DNA of 64,000 nt. It comes from Vibrio cyclitrophicus (GTDB lineage Bacteria; Pseudomonadota; Gammaproteobacteria; Enterobacterales; Vibrionaceae). Below are positions 20,788 through 30,544 of this stretch, piece after piece. A program made the position numbers and the translations under genes. Under the pieces are notes generated by a model, which did not search any database, was not told where the DNA came from, and saw only the letters and a program-made list of their open reading frames with translations. Location: contig NZ_AP025480.1 in the NCBI RefSeq assembly GCF_024347435.1, positions 1,798,001 through 1,862,000 on the forward strand, in the 5' to 3' direction. The stretch's first letter is position 1; each line of letters opens with the position of its first letter.

Positions 20788-21357
20788 TTAGAAGTTGTAC
20801 GAAGCACCTAAAGTAACGCTGCTGAACGCCACATCTCTGCTCGCGATTCTATTGCCATTGTTATTAAAGAGTTCGATGTTTACGGCATCTGCCTGTGAAA
20901 TTAGACGCAGTGTAAGGTTCTCAACCGGGGTATATTCAACACCAACACCGAAGTGAAAACCAGCACCAGAATCGTCATCAATGTAGCTCGAACCATGAGC
21001 GTTTAGGTCAACATAGCTCAGGCCAGCCAACACGAAAGGTCGGATTGAGTTATCAAATGTGTAACCTACATTTGCAGCAACAGAAAAAGAGGTCGGCGAC
21101 AACACTTTAGTACCAAATTTTTCGTAGTCAGCGTAATCCGTGTAACCAAGTTCGATACCTACAATACGGTTAAATTGGTAACCGCCGTAAAGGTTATAAC
21201 CCATGCTTTCAGCATCTAAACTACCAGCCCCGTCAGTGTCTGAATCTTGGTAGACACCAAGGCCTGCACCAATGTATGGACCGCCTTCGATACCAGCAGC
21301 GTAAGTAGGAAGTGAAACCAAGCCAACTAGGCCTAATAGAAATGTTGATTTAAGCAT
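20788..21357 (-). CDS. Outer-membrane beta-barrel protein (OmpA/porin-like, 8-stranded)
   Basis: 189 aa from the ATG at 21357, which has an AAGGG ribosome site; an upstream in-frame ATG lacks one. Residues 1-20 (LKSTFLLGLVGLVSLPTYA) form a signal peptide cut after A-x-A-like TYAAG. The rest is built of alternating aromatic beta-strands (YIGAGLGVY, YNLYGGYQFNRIVGIELGYT, SVTLGASYNF) and ends in phenylalanine, as outer-membrane barrels do. It resembles the OmpX/OmpA-N-terminal-like outer membrane beta-barrel family. No peptidoglycan-binding OmpA domain is present. Confidence 0.85.
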   Translation of the reverse strand: MLKSTFLLGLVGLVSLPTYAAGIEGGPYIGAGLGVYQDSDTDGAGSLDAESMGYNLYGGYQFNRIVGIELGYTDYADYEKFGTKVLSPTSFSVAANVGYTFDNSIRPFVLAGLSYVDLNAHGSSYIDDDSGAGFHFGVGVEYTPVENLTLRLISQADAVNIELFNNNGNRIASRDVAFSSVTLGASYNF

Positions 21358-21748
21358 GTAAATACCCTTTTTAGTCTGTCCTACAATAGCGCTGTCACTG
21401 TCTTTGGATGTATTCCGACACCAATCCAACTGTTGCGCTACTGTTTAAAAAAATGAAAAATAAAGCCTCCCATGAATAATAAAACAGTGTTCATTTATAA
21501 AGCGAATGGGAAACTAGCACAACATTTTAGTGCTATCAAGCGAACCTGTAGCCATATTTTATCAGTCTCAAAAGTGAGACTTCGCCCTCACCATGGTTAA
21601 TATTCAGAGCGTCACTGTTCAAATAACACTCGAAAAAGGCAAAAATAAACAAATTAGAAATAAGTTAAACAGGCATGAAATGTCATGTGGAACAGAAAGT
21701 TAGAAGACGGGATGTTTAAAGACAGAAAGTTAGACAACAAAAATTAGA
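21358..21748. other. Intergenic region, no gene seen
   Basis: About 390 bp of A/T-rich sequence upstream of the beta-barrel gene, presumably containing its promoter. The motif ACAGAAAGTTAGA appears twice (near 21694 and 21722). No convincing open frame, operator or RNA structure was recognised apart from the terminator that follows. Confidence 0.5.
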
Positions 21749-21769
21749 AGGCCGTAAACTAAACGGCCT
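21749..21769 (-). terminator. Rho-independent terminator after LysE-family exporter
   Basis: AGGCCGT pairs with ACGGCCT around a 7-nt loop and is followed on the minus strand by TCTAATTTTTG. It lies 20 bp beyond the exporter stop codon. Confidence 0.75.
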
Positions 21770-21789
21770 CACAGTTCGATACGCAAGAA

Positions 21790-22386
21790 CTAAATAACTA
21801 AAGAAACCGCAATCGACGCCATGATCATACCAATCACAAACTCCAACACTTTCCACGCTCTTGGATTCTTAAACAGCGGAGCTAAAAAGCGAGCGCCATA
21901 GCCAAGAGAGAAAAAGAACACAAATGATCCGGTGATCGCGCCCGCACCAAATAGCATGTGGTTAGGTTGATATTGTGTAGAGATCGACCCTAGCAAGACT
22001 ACAGTATCCAAATAAACGTGCGGGTTCAGCCATGTAAACGCTAAACACATCGCCATCGCCTTTATTAGTGATTCCTTGGTATCTCCAACTCCCTCAAGCG
22101 CATGAGTCTCGGTGAAAGACGAACGTAAACTCAAGAACGCATACACGCCTAAAAATACTGCCCCACCGTAACGAGCAAATTGCTCGATTTGTGGAAACTG
22201 CTTCACAATCGCGCCGAAGCCTGTCACACCGAAGCTAATCAAAAGGGCATCTGAAATAGCGCAGACCAAACAAATGGCAAACACATGTTGATTCTTCAGA
22301 CCTTGTTTAAGAACAAAAGCATTTTGAGAGCCGATCGCGAGGATCAACGAAAGCCCGAGAGTGAAACCAGCAAAGTAAGTCGACAT
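21790..22386 (-). CDS. LysE/ArgO-family amino-acid exporter
   Basis: 198 aa with about six hydrophobic segments. It opens with FAGFTLGLSLILAIGSQNAFVLKQGL, the LysE/ArgO signature. GSQNAFVL and the later TWLNPHVYLDTVVLLG are diagnostic for the basic amino-acid branch (ArgO, arginine export). It would export arginine or lysine across the inner membrane. No adjacent ArgP-type LysR regulator is present. The GNAT gene is upstream on the same strand, 81 bp away. Confidence 0.88.
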   Translation of the reverse strand: MSTYFAGFTLGLSLILAIGSQNAFVLKQGLKNQHVFAICLVCAISDALLISFGVTGFGAIVKQFPQIEQFARYGGAVFLGVYAFLSLRSSFTETHALEGVGDTKESLIKAMAMCLAFTWLNPHVYLDTVVLLGSISTQYQPNHMLFGAGAITGSFVFFFSLGYGARFLAPLFKNPRAWKVLEFVIGMIMASIAVSLVI

Positions 22387-22467
22387 TAAACTAAATCTTT
22401 AAGTTTGAATGAGTTGAAAGTAACAACGGTTTTAGCACTAATTGTTGTCTTGAAAGATCAGTTGGCA

Positions 22468-22926
22468 TTAATTGAGCTCAATAGTCATAAATTGGCTGTG
22501 AGGATCAAGCGAATAATCCGAAAAGGGTTGGCAGTAATCAAAGCCAAACTTCTCATACAAACTACGAGCAGGTTGAAAGTACACTTCTGAACCGGTTTCT
22601 AGGCTAATACGTTGATACTGGCGGGCCGTTGCGGTTTCCAAAACGTGTTGCAATAGTTTGCTTGCGACACCGGATTTCCTTGCAAACTGACTCGTTCTCA
22701 TCGATTTAAGTTCGGCGTGTTGGGTATCAAGTTCTTTGATTGCCACACAACCAAGTAACTGGTTCTCTTTCCAAGCACTGAAAAAGGTAACATCTGGCGA
22801 CTTTAAACCCTTAATATCCAGTGCGTGTACACTTTCTGGTGGAGATGTCGCATACATATCCGCCAAATGCTCTTCAAGCAATGCAATCACTTCTCCACCC
22901 GACAAGTCGTCAATTTTTATTTCCAT
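22468..22926 (-). CDS. GNAT family N-acetyltransferase
   Basis: 152 aa. It contains AELKSMRTSQFARKSGVASKLLQHVL, the acetyl-CoA pyrophosphate loop (R-K-S-G-V-A), and SLETGSEVYFQPARSLYEKFGF. This matches the YsnE/PaiA-like subgroup (ARxLYEKxGF). The acceptor is unknown. It lies upstream of the ArgO-like exporter and may be co-transcribed with it. Confidence 0.87.
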   Translation of the reverse strand: MEIKIDDLSGGEVIALLEEHLADMYATSPPESVHALDIKGLKSPDVTFFSAWKENQLLGCVAIKELDTQHAELKSMRTSQFARKSGVASKLLQHVLETATARQYQRISLETGSEVYFQPARSLYEKFGFDYCQPFSDYSLDPHSQFMTIELN

Positions 22927-23561
22927 AACTGATTCATTTTCCTTAATAAATTATTAATCAACTTTCGATACCGTAAAATTACTCTATCCTAATACCTAGC
23001 GAATAACACACTGTAACGATGGAGTGTCGCTGTATTTCTCGTGTACCCTTTTTGACACATACATGACAACAAGACAAGTCTTAGCACGAGCACGACATTA
23101 GCTTTTGCTTAAAGCACCTGTTTTCAATGAAAAATAAGCAGTCAGGTCGATATGGGTATCTAACTAGATTTAACCGCCGTAATACCTTGTCGGAATTTCG
23201 ATTCTTCACAAGGGCGTATGACACTTCAAAATCACCGAAGAATCGATGTCGACAATCAGAACGCTCATATCTTCGGTTACCAAGACCGAGTAAAAAGCGT
23301 TATCTAGACGCTATCAGGGTAGGCTTACAAAAGGAAAGTTGTACACTGACATCCCAACTAGTAAATGTTAGATATTGACGATTTTTAAGTTGACTAACGA
23401 TACCGATGCTCACACTGTTGGTGGCATGGTCATTAAGTGCTTGGCTAGTCATCAAGAACAGTACTGAATGCACATGAATTTATCGAAGATTTGCTTGTTA
23501 TTTTTAGGTTCTAGTTTACTATGCGCCACCCCAATTATTTCAGCAAATGCTGTAGGCCACT
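22927..23561. other. Long intergenic region, no convincing gene
   Basis: About 635 bp between a minus-strand GNAT gene and a plus-strand methyltransferase gene. It holds an inverted repeat (TCGATTCTTC near 23199 and GAAGAATCGA near 23237). It also holds a 43-codon frame at 23474-23605 with a signal-peptide-like N-terminus but no ribosome site, which runs into the methyltransferase start. I do not call either as a gene. Confidence 0.4.
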
Positions 23562-24305
23562 ATGTCCGCCAACGCACTCTACACCGACCTATCGGGTTAT
23601 TATGATTTAATGTGTGTCGATATTGACTACCAAGCGCAAAGTAACTGCGTTCGTAGGCTACATCAAATTTTCGGAAATGATGGAAAAACTCACCTAGACC
23701 TTGGTTGTGGCACCGGCCCACACGTTCGTCACTTCATTAACTATGGCTACCAAAGTAGTGGGCTTGATCTGAACAAACCAATGTTAGACATCGCTCAAGC
23801 TCGCTGCCCAGAAGCCAGCTTTTCAGTGCAGAACATGAGTAATTTTGAAGTATCTGAGCCACTAGATCTGATCACTTGTTTCTTATACTCCATCCATTAC
23901 AACGATGGCATCGAGAATTTGAAAGCGTGCATTACAAGCGTTCATAAAGCGCTTAAACCTGGCGGTGTATTCTGCTTTAACGTGGTAGATAAAGATAAGA
24001 TCAGCAACGATCTGTTTGTTCGACATACCACAAACCAAGCGCAAGACGATTTTACGTTCCGTTCAGGTTGGTATTACTCTGGCGAAGGTGATAAGCAAGC
24101 GCTGAAACTCAGCATTGAAAAAACGACCGCAGGTGAAACGCAAATATGGAATGATGAACACCCAATGGTGGCGTTCAACTTCAAAGCGCTGTTCGAAATA
24201 TTGAAGCCCTATTTTGAGGTTCATACTTTCGAACACGATTACGACAAACTTTTGCCTTGGGATCTAATTTCAGGCAACGCGCTGATAACTTGTGTCAAAG
24301 CCTAA
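23562..24305 (+). CDS. Class I SAM-dependent methyltransferase
   Basis: 247 aa. Motif I is HLDLGCGTGPHVRHF (about residues 45-60), followed by GLDLNKPMLDIAQARCP (motif II) and LDLITCFLYSIHY (motif III/IV). This is a standard Rossmann-fold methyltransferase of the Methyltransf_25/11 type. The C-terminal half (YSGEGDKQALKLSIEKT) is a beta insertion common to small-molecule methyltransferases. The substrate is unknown. A strong bidirectional terminator follows. Confidence 0.9.
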   Translation: MSANALYTDLSGYYDLMCVDIDYQAQSNCVRRLHQIFGNDGKTHLDLGCGTGPHVRHFINYGYQSSGLDLNKPMLDIAQARCPEASFSVQNMSNFEVSEPLDLITCFLYSIHYNDGIENLKACITSVHKALKPGGVFCFNVVDKDKISNDLFVRHTTNQAQDDFTFRSGWYYSGEGDKQALKLSIEKTTAGETQIWNDEHPMVAFNFKALFEILKPYFEVHTFEHDYDKLLPWDLISGNALITCVKA

Positions 24306-24384
24306 TGGATTCCTAGCTATATAGCTTATTAGCTTACATTACCGACATTATTTAACTAAGTAATGTATGAGCATTAGATCTAAA

Positions 24385-24415
24385 GAACCCACACGATGTT
24401 AAGTCGTGTGGGTTC
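24385..24415 (+). terminator. Bidirectional rho-independent terminator
   Basis: GAACCCACACGA pairs perfectly with TCGTGTGGGTTC around a 7-nt loop. The plus-strand tail is GTTATTTTATC and the minus-strand tail is TTTAGATC. It sits between the convergent methyltransferase and TonB-receptor genes. Confidence 0.85.
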
Positions 24416-24458
24416 GTTATTTTATCAGGCTCTATTTATCGAGTTACAAACAGACGGA

Positions 24459-26489
24459 TTAGAAATCAGCGGTCATACCAACATAGTAAGTACGTGGCTG
24501 TTCAACATAACCTAAGTATTCTAGTTCGTTTGATACTGATTCGTCAGTTAAATTCGAGATACCCGCACGCAGACGTACTGAATCGTTCACATTATAAACG
24601 GTACCAATATTTAGCGTCGTGTAAGCATCTTGAATTAGATCGGCTTCGATTTGGCGCTCGCCACGGTACCGCGCACTCACGAATGTGTTGAGGTCATACG
24701 TAGGATTCCAGCTCAATTTAACTAAACCTGAATGCTTGTAACGCTCAAGAAGTTCATCACCCGTAGATTTATCTTCCGTATCTAGATATGTGTAGTTACC
24801 CGATACGCCCCACTCGTCTGAAATTTGGTACTGACCCGCAATTTCAACACCTTGAATGATCGCTTCGGCTACGTTCTCGTATGTTTTTGCGCCGAGTTCA
24901 CCCGTTGATGAACCATCAGGATTTTCACACTGACGAGCGCTTTCGTTCCAATCACCACCTTGTGGGCAATAACCTTCTGTTCTGTCGATCAGATCATTGA
25001 TTTCGTTACGGAATAACGCAGCTTCTACATTCCAACGTGGTTGCGTGTACACGGCTGCCAACTCGTAGTTCAAACTTGTCTCAGGTTTTAGATCTTCATT
25101 ACCAACCAGAGCACAGCCTCCCTTGCAACTTGATACTTGATAATCAGGTTGGTTTTGAGTCAATGATGGTGCTTTAAACGCTTTACCGACACCACCCTTA
25201 ATGATTAAGTCATTGGTAGTTTGGTGAACAAGGTACACACGCGGGCTAAACTCTTCGCCGTAAAGTTCATGTTTATCTAAGCGACCACCGATCGTTGCTG
25301 TCAGTTGCTCTGTCATTAGCCATTGGTCTTGAATAAATAATGCACCTTGATACGCTTCGGACGTGCCGCTCACTAGGTTTTCTTTATTGGTCAACTCACT
25401 CAGTTGGTAATCCATACCAAACGTTAGTGTGTGACTATCGCCAAGATAAGTCGTTGCAGACGCTTCAACAATTTGAGTCAGTTCTTCGATATCGCTGCTG
25501 AAGTTGTTTCCTAAATCGGCTGCATTGTTATCCGTTACGTTCTCGCGAGAATAACGTACTTGAGTATCGCCCCAACTCCAGTAACCGCTGTGTGTAATAG
25601 CTTGGCTATGACGAACCACGTGAGTATTGGACTCAATCACTGAGCTAGAACTTTCAGCGGCAGATTCACGCTCGTCATCACTGTAACCAAAGTCGAAATC
25701 GAGAGTTTGGTTGTCTGTTGCATGCCATGTCAGGCTTGCTAACATGCTCAGCGTATCTCGGCCTTCTAATGCTGTTACATCTTCACGATCGTAACCTGAA
25801 TTATGCGTACCTGAGTATGGTTGCCATGCATTACGGCTCGTTTGGTTAACAGACACTCGAGCAAATAACTCATCTTCAATCAGCGCACCTGAAGTGGTTA
25901 AGCCAACTGAGTATTCTTGTCCCCCGTTGCCATCTATAGGGGATGAGTTATCCATGCTTACTGTAGAGCTCCAGTCATTTTCTGGTGCTTTAGTAATGAT
26001 GTTGATTGTACCGCCCATACCATCAGAGCCGTAAAGCGCCGACATTGGGCCACGAATAATCTCAACACGTTCAATTGAGTCAGCTGGAATAGTAGATAAG
26101 TCAAAATCGTTACCGCGGATAATCGCGCTTGCTGAACTTAGACGACGGCCATTAACCATGATAAGCGTATAATCAGAATCCATACCACGAATCGAGATCA
26201 TCTGACGACCAGCACGAGTGCTGTCAAAATCAGACTCCACACTGGTTGACTCAGCAACGATGTCAGCCAAAGTAATACCGGGGCTGTCTTCTATGTCTTG
26301 GGCAGTGATAACCGACATTGAGGCTGGTGCTTTTTTCAAAGCCATTTCAGTACGAGTCGCCGTAACAACCATCTGTTCATCCGTGTCAGTCACTTTTGCT
26401 TCCGCTAACACGTTAGCCGAAAGTGACGAACAAAGAACAGCAATTGCGATCGATAAAGGTGTGCGAGTTAAAAGAGATCTCTCAGACAT
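24459..26489 (-). CDS. TonB-dependent siderophore receptor (CirA/IrgA-like)
   Basis: About 676 aa from the ATG at 26489 (SERSLLTRTPLSIAIAVLC); longer starts at 26498 and 26540 are possible. A signal peptide ends around ANVLAEA. The TonB box is EQMVVTATR. The plug domain includes ISIRGMDSDYTLIMVNGRR and RVEIIRGPMSALYGSDGMGG. The rest forms a 22-strand barrel ending in a C-terminal aromatic residue (YYVGMTADF). It takes up ferric siderophores, probably of the catecholate type judging by resemblance to CirA/IrgA; the ligand is unproven. A Fur-like site lies just upstream. A LysR gene lies upstream on the same strand. Confidence 0.88.
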   Translation of the reverse strand: MSERSLLTRTPLSIAIAVLCSSLSANVLAEAKVTDTDEQMVVTATRTEMALKKAPASMSVITAQDIEDSPGITLADIVAESTSVESDFDSTRAGRQMISIRGMDSDYTLIMVNGRRLSSASAIIRGNDFDLSTIPADSIERVEIIRGPMSALYGSDGMGGTINIITKAPENDWSSTVSMDNSSPIDGNGGQEYSVGLTTSGALIEDELFARVSVNQTSRNAWQPYSGTHNSGYDREDVTALEGRDTLSMLASLTWHATDNQTLDFDFGYSDDERESAAESSSSVIESNTHVVRHSQAITHSGYWSWGDTQVRYSRENVTDNNAADLGNNFSSDIEELTQIVEASATTYLGDSHTLTFGMDYQLSELTNKENLVSGTSEAYQGALFIQDQWLMTEQLTATIGGRLDKHELYGEEFSPRVYLVHQTTNDLIIKGGVGKAFKAPSLTQNQPDYQVSSCKGGCALVGNEDLKPETSLNYELAAVYTQPRWNVEAALFRNEINDLIDRTEGYCPQGGDWNESARQCENPDGSSTGELGAKTYENVAEAIIQGVEIAGQYQISDEWGVSGNYTYLDTEDKSTGDELLERYKHSGLVKLSWNPTYDLNTFVSARYRGERQIEADLIQDAYTTLNIGTVYNVNDSVRLRAGISNLTDESVSNELEYLGYVEQPRTYYVGMTADF

Positions 26490-26512
26490 GATATGCATTC
26501 TTATATGTGATT

Positions 26513-26534
26513 GGTAATGATAATGGTTTGCATT
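26513..26534 (-). promoter_or_regulatory. Probable Fur box upstream of TonB receptor
   Basis: On the minus strand this reads AATGCAAACCATTATCATTACC. The CATTATCATTA core fits the Fur consensus and the position (about 25-45 bp before the start) suits repression. A weaker A/T-rich half-site lies further upstream near 26551. Confidence 0.55.
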
Positions 26535-26722
26535 AGACATTCACTTACCATTGTTATCAATGAAAGTTTCATACCAAAAATTGATTTTCGCTATTCAATA
26601 TTCACATACATAAAAATAAGCATATTCAATATCTTTCAATAACCAAGCTCACATTTTACATACCTATTAATATCAGATTTAAAGCCATAGTAAGGTTAAT
26701 AACTTGCGCTGAAAGCCGCTCG

Positions 26723-27643
26723 CTAAGCATAAACCTCTTTAAAGAGGTCCCTTACCCAGCGACACATTGGGTCGTTGTGAAAACGTTTATGCCAGTATAA
26801 ATACACATCTTCAGATGGGTGGCGAAGTGCTTTAGGAACGCGTTTACAAATGAGGTTCCTCTGCTTTGCAGCTTGCAGTGCAAAAGGCGTAGGCAAGTGG
26901 AAGATGATGTCGGTCGCTTCCGCCATGTCAGGCGCTACGTTAAAATTCGACAACTGGATGGGAATCGAGAGCTGACGTTGCTTATCAATCAAACCGAGAT
27001 CTTTAAATCGACTCTCAATTGAGAGCTTCTTGTCTCCTTGCAAAGAAATTTGACCAAGATGACTGTTGAGCAAATCATCGACCGTAATTTCTTTATCAGC
27101 CAAGGGATGGTCTTTATTCATCAATAAGCGGTAATCGCGACTGATCACGAACATTCGATACAGGTTCTGTTCTGAACTCAATGGTTCATGAGTCGACAAT
27201 ACAAAGTGTGCATCCCCAGACAACAAAGGGTCGAAGTGTCTTTTAGGAATAGAATCAATATCGACAATCATGTTCGGTGCTTGCTTACGTATCTCCGCGA
27301 CCACTTTAGGAAGCAAGTGTGCCACTTGAGGAACAAGGCCGAAAAATCGAACCGTTGTGTCACTGTTGTGAGGTTCGAACACATCGCCATGCACCAACTT
27401 TTCTAACCGAGTCAGTACCGAATTCAAATCTTGCTTAATCGCTTCTGCTTTTGGCGTCAATTCATAGCCATATGCCGCTCTCACCAACAAGTCATCGTTA
27501 AATACCGTTCGCAGTTTTTGCAGTGAACGACTCACTGTTGGTTGGCTCATATCAAGAGCTAATGCCGTGTTAGAAACATGCTTCTCTTCTAACAGGTGTT
27601 TGAGGATGACTAATAAATTGAGGTCGACTTGTGCAAGATTCAT
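26723..27643 (-). CDS. LysR-family transcriptional regulator
   Basis: 306 aa. The N-terminal winged helix-turn-helix reads VDLNLLVILKHLLEEKHVSNTALALDMSQPTVSRSL in two overlapping stretches, the LysR DNA-binding domain. The rest is the two-lobed effector-binding domain. It lies 230 bp upstream of the siderophore receptor gene on the same strand, so it may control that gene. That is inference. It resembles the NodD/LeuO-like branch by its opening N-L-A-Q-V-D-L-N-L-L. Confidence 0.88.
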   Translation of the reverse strand: MNLAQVDLNLLVILKHLLEEKHVSNTALALDMSQPTVSRSLQKLRTVFNDDLLVRAAYGYELTPKAEAIKQDLNSVLTRLEKLVHGDVFEPHNSDTTVRFFGLVPQVAHLLPKVVAEIRKQAPNMIVDIDSIPKRHFDPLLSGDAHFVLSTHEPLSSEQNLYRMFVISRDYRLLMNKDHPLADKEITVDDLLNSHLGQISLQGDKKLSIESRFKDLGLIDKQRQLSIPIQLSNFNVAPDMAEATDIIFHLPTPFALQAAKQRNLICKRVPKALRHPSEDVYLYWHKRFHNDPMCRWVRDLFKEVYA

Positions 27644-27848
27644 TTTTTAAATAATTAGATCAAATAAAATTCAGTGTACGCATAGTGCATTTTCTCAATA
27701 AATAATACAATTGATAATCACTCTTATTTTGATCTAAAGCAAACATGATTTACTTGATTTGAGCTTAAAAACGACTTTAGCAATGTCTAGTCTCATTAAC
27801 TTTCGGCCTTCCACATCTACCAACTGTATTAAGAACTACAGATAAAAA

Positions 27849-27871
27849 AAGAGAGGCAAAATGCCTCTCTT
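27849..27871 (-). terminator. Rho-independent terminator after chitinase
   Basis: AGAGAGGCA pairs with TGCCTCTCT around a short loop and is followed by TTTTTTTATC on the minus strand. It lies 40 bp beyond the chitinase stop. Confidence 0.85.
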
Positions 27872-27911
27872 CTATCGTTGTTTGTTATCTTATCACTAAC
27901 TTCTAACGAGC

Positions 27912-30104
27912 TTACAGCTTTGTCCAAGCATCTTGCCAGTATTGGCTGACTGCAGGGGCGTAAGCTGGGCTTGCACACCATGCAGTGTATGGCCAAGGCT
28001 TACATTCGTATAAGGCATTGTCGCTACCCATTACAATGTCACCCGCTGCGTAACTTGTACCCGCAACATATGGAGGATAATTGCCTGGAGGTGGTGTTGT
28101 GCCGCCGTTTGCCTTTACAGAGAATAAATTGTTTACCATCACTATTTCACCGTCGGCTGCCTTACCAACCGCTTCAAATGAGTATTGGCCCTCGGCTACA
28201 TCATAGAGATCCATTGTAATAGTACGGCTATCAACCATGTTCACTTTCTCCTGTTCAACAACAGTACCTGCGCTATTTATCACCATTGTTGTAACATCAA
28301 GTGCTTCGCTTGAAGTCAGTGTCACCTCTAAATGTACATGGCCGTTGTCCGGTGCGTATTCAGATTGTAGGCCCGCTACTTGAAGTTCTAAGTCACCGCC
28401 TGGATCTGGATTTTCACCACCACATGAACTTTCTGAAACCTTTTTCCAAACGCCCCACTCACCTGTCGTCCCTGGCTCTTCGCCACGAGTATACCAACCC
28501 GCAGCCCACGTTGAGCCGTCATGCGAAACTTGGTCACCTTCAACATAAACGGTGTCAGTATCCCATGCCGTAGCACAGTTAGACCCATCAGTCACAGACA
28601 CTTTACGTTCAGCAGTGACGGTTTGGTGAGCACTGTCTGTCACACTATATACAAGCGAGTAGCTGCCTATTTCATTCACATCGACACTGCCAGAATGTGA
28701 GATGGTACTTGTTAGATCGCCATCTTCAGCATCATTCGCCGTCACTCCTGCCATAGCATCAAACGATACGCCTAGCATGACCGTGGTATCAGATACGCCG
28801 CCAAACGTAGGCTTTTGGCTGTACACTTCAACCATTCTTGCATTAGCCGTTTCGTTATTGTCGCTGTCTTTTACACGGTAAGTCAGAACATAAGTGCCAA
28901 TAACTGCTGTTTCAACATAGCCCTCTACGTCGATTGATGGCGTTAGATCACCGTCTTCTTTATCTGTTGCAGTCACACCTTCCATTGGTTCAAAGACAAC
29001 ACCGTGCAGAACTCGTGCATTCTCGATACCTTTCAGTACTGGTTCGCCTTCAACGGGTGGTGGCGTCACTTGACCATGAACAAACGGGCCATAATCTTTA
29101 ATAAACTGTTCGCTATACTCGTGACCGTTCTTGTTGGTGCCCATGTCCCAGTTGATAGACCAGGTCATCACGCCTCGCAAAGGTTGACCTTGAGCTGTTA
29201 AGGTTTCGAACGCGGCGTATAAATCTTGAGGGTCTTTTACAAAACCCGTCGCTGCTGCGTCAATGCTTGAAGGAATACCAAACACAAGTTTGTCGTGTGG
29301 AATCTTGTCGAAACCGCGTGTTCCGTTGATAAGAGAGTCAGATATGTAGTAGATAAACTCTTCTTTTAACGCATCGTTGTTCTGAGCAATCCAACCTACA
29401 CCTTCAACCCAGATACCATCGCCACCTTGATTGTAAAACTGCGGGTTAATCCAGTCGTAGTAACCTTCTAGATTATCGATGTAAGGGACATATTTGCCAC
29501 CTGACGTTAAATAGGGAAACTCTGGAGCCATCGTAATTAGGAAGTTTTTATCTTCAGTGCGGTAGTGGTCTTTCACAAGCTTAAGCGCGTCTGGAATCAC
29601 GGTTTGGTTGTTGGCTGCCGTCACTGCCGCTTGTTCTAAGTCGATGTCTAGGCCATCAAAACCGTAGTGTTCAGTTAGACGAATAATCTCGTCAGCAAAC
29701 GCTCTTTCATCACCTGTTTTTAATTCTATGTGTGCATCCGCACCACCCAGAGCTAACAGTACAGAGCGGCCTTGTTTGTTAAGTTCAGAAATTTGATCGA
29801 TAAATTGTTGTTCTGAAACCCCAATAATTGGGTCCAGTTTGAAAGTAGGAATTCGACCATCAGCCACATCGTACACTTTCATGAATGACACATTCACAAT
29901 GTTGTACATTGGGTTCACTTCATCCAATGTTACGCAAGGCGCATTACCACCTTGGTAACCCGCACCATCACACCAATTGTGCCAGTAACCAACCACAACG
30001 CCCGAATCTGGATTTGTCATGTCCGATCCATTCGCATAAACAGCGCCAGACATTGCGGCCATGCCGACCGATACTGCTAATTGCAGAGCTTTACGTTTCA
30101 ACAT
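27912..30104 (-). CDS. Secreted multi-domain GH18 chitinase
   Basis: 730 aa. A signal peptide (LKRKALQLAVSVGMAAMSGAVYA) is followed by a GH18 domain (about 35-345) with VVGYWHNWCDG and the catalytic motif FDGLDIDLEQ (DxxDxDxE, the last E being the acid). Two DUF5011-like immunoglobulin modules follow (about 355-430 and 435-505, each with DxEDGDLT). Next come a CBM5/12-like chitin-binding module (WDTDTVYVEGDQVSHDGSTW), a beta-sandwich module and a C-terminal CBM5/12-like module (YAAGDIVMGSDNALYECKPW). It is exported to degrade chitin. The upstream region is long and A/T-rich, and the gene is monocistronic. Confidence 0.95.
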   Translation of the reverse strand: MLKRKALQLAVSVGMAAMSGAVYANGSDMTNPDSGVVVGYWHNWCDGAGYQGGNAPCVTLDEVNPMYNIVNVSFMKVYDVADGRIPTFKLDPIIGVSEQQFIDQISELNKQGRSVLLALGGADAHIELKTGDERAFADEIIRLTEHYGFDGLDIDLEQAAVTAANNQTVIPDALKLVKDHYRTEDKNFLITMAPEFPYLTSGGKYVPYIDNLEGYYDWINPQFYNQGGDGIWVEGVGWIAQNNDALKEEFIYYISDSLINGTRGFDKIPHDKLVFGIPSSIDAAATGFVKDPQDLYAAFETLTAQGQPLRGVMTWSINWDMGTNKNGHEYSEQFIKDYGPFVHGQVTPPPVEGEPVLKGIENARVLHGVVFEPMEGVTATDKEDGDLTPSIDVEGYVETAVIGTYVLTYRVKDSDNNETANARMVEVYSQKPTFGGVSDTTVMLGVSFDAMAGVTANDAEDGDLTSTISHSGSVDVNEIGSYSLVYSVTDSAHQTVTAERKVSVTDGSNCATAWDTDTVYVEGDQVSHDGSTWAAGWYTRGEEPGTTGEWGVWKKVSESSCGGENPDPGGDLELQVAGLQSEYAPDNGHVHLEVTLTSSEALDVTTMVINSAGTVVEQEKVNMVDSRTITMDLYDVAEGQYSFEAVGKAADGEIVMVNNLFSVKANGGTTPPPGNYPPYVAGTSYAAGDIVMGSDNALYECKPWPYTAWCASPAYAPAVSQYWQDAWTKL

Positions 30105-30544
30105 TTATCCCACTTCCTAACCAACAGTTGTGCCAATCACAACCAAACCAATTCATTTTAGTCATGAATATTTATGGATCAGTAATGGAATTTTTATAAA
30201 AATTGAGGCTTTGATTTAACTTGTGATTTTAAGTCACAGATTGAATAACAAAATCAATTTGATTTTGACTTTTCATTGGAAATATAACGCTAAAATGCTG
30301 AATTTCATGCATTTAATATTGATAGAAGAAATGGTTAAATGGACTTAATTCACATCGATAATTATTCAAAAGTTAGAATCATGGGTCAATTCAAAGTTGC
30401 ATATAGACTTTTAAACATGCCGTTGTTAAGGCTTCCAAATGGCCAATGACAAGTCTCTGTCAAACATTAGTTAACCATCATACCTATCCATCAGTTTTAA
30501 TAACTGTTGTGTTAACCTTTCGTCTCAAATTTCTGGAGATATGT
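30105..30544. other. Divergent promoter region of chitinase and TetR genes
   Basis: 440 bp, A/T-rich and without a gene. It contains the palindrome AATTTTTATAAAAATT near 30189 and the inverted repeat TGTGATTTTAAGTCACA at 30222-30238. The latter has CRP-like half-sites but a 7-bp rather than a 6-bp spacer. Both are possible regulator sites for the chitinase gene; neither is certain. Confidence 0.45.

Noticed and set aside
23127..23378. 83-codon plus-strand frame in the 22.9-23.5 kb gap
   Set aside because: Highly basic, no recognisable family, no ribosome site, and it contains a local inverted repeat. Probably not coding.
23474..23605. 43-codon frame with a signal-peptide-like start overlapping the methyltransferase gene
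   Set aside because: No ribosome site, and it ends inside the first codons of a real gene. More likely chance than a small secreted protein.
30222..30238. CRP-like site upstream of chitinase
   Set aside because: Half-sites TGTGA/TCACA fit, but the spacer is 7 bp and CRP uses 6. Kept only as an inverted repeat of unknown factor.
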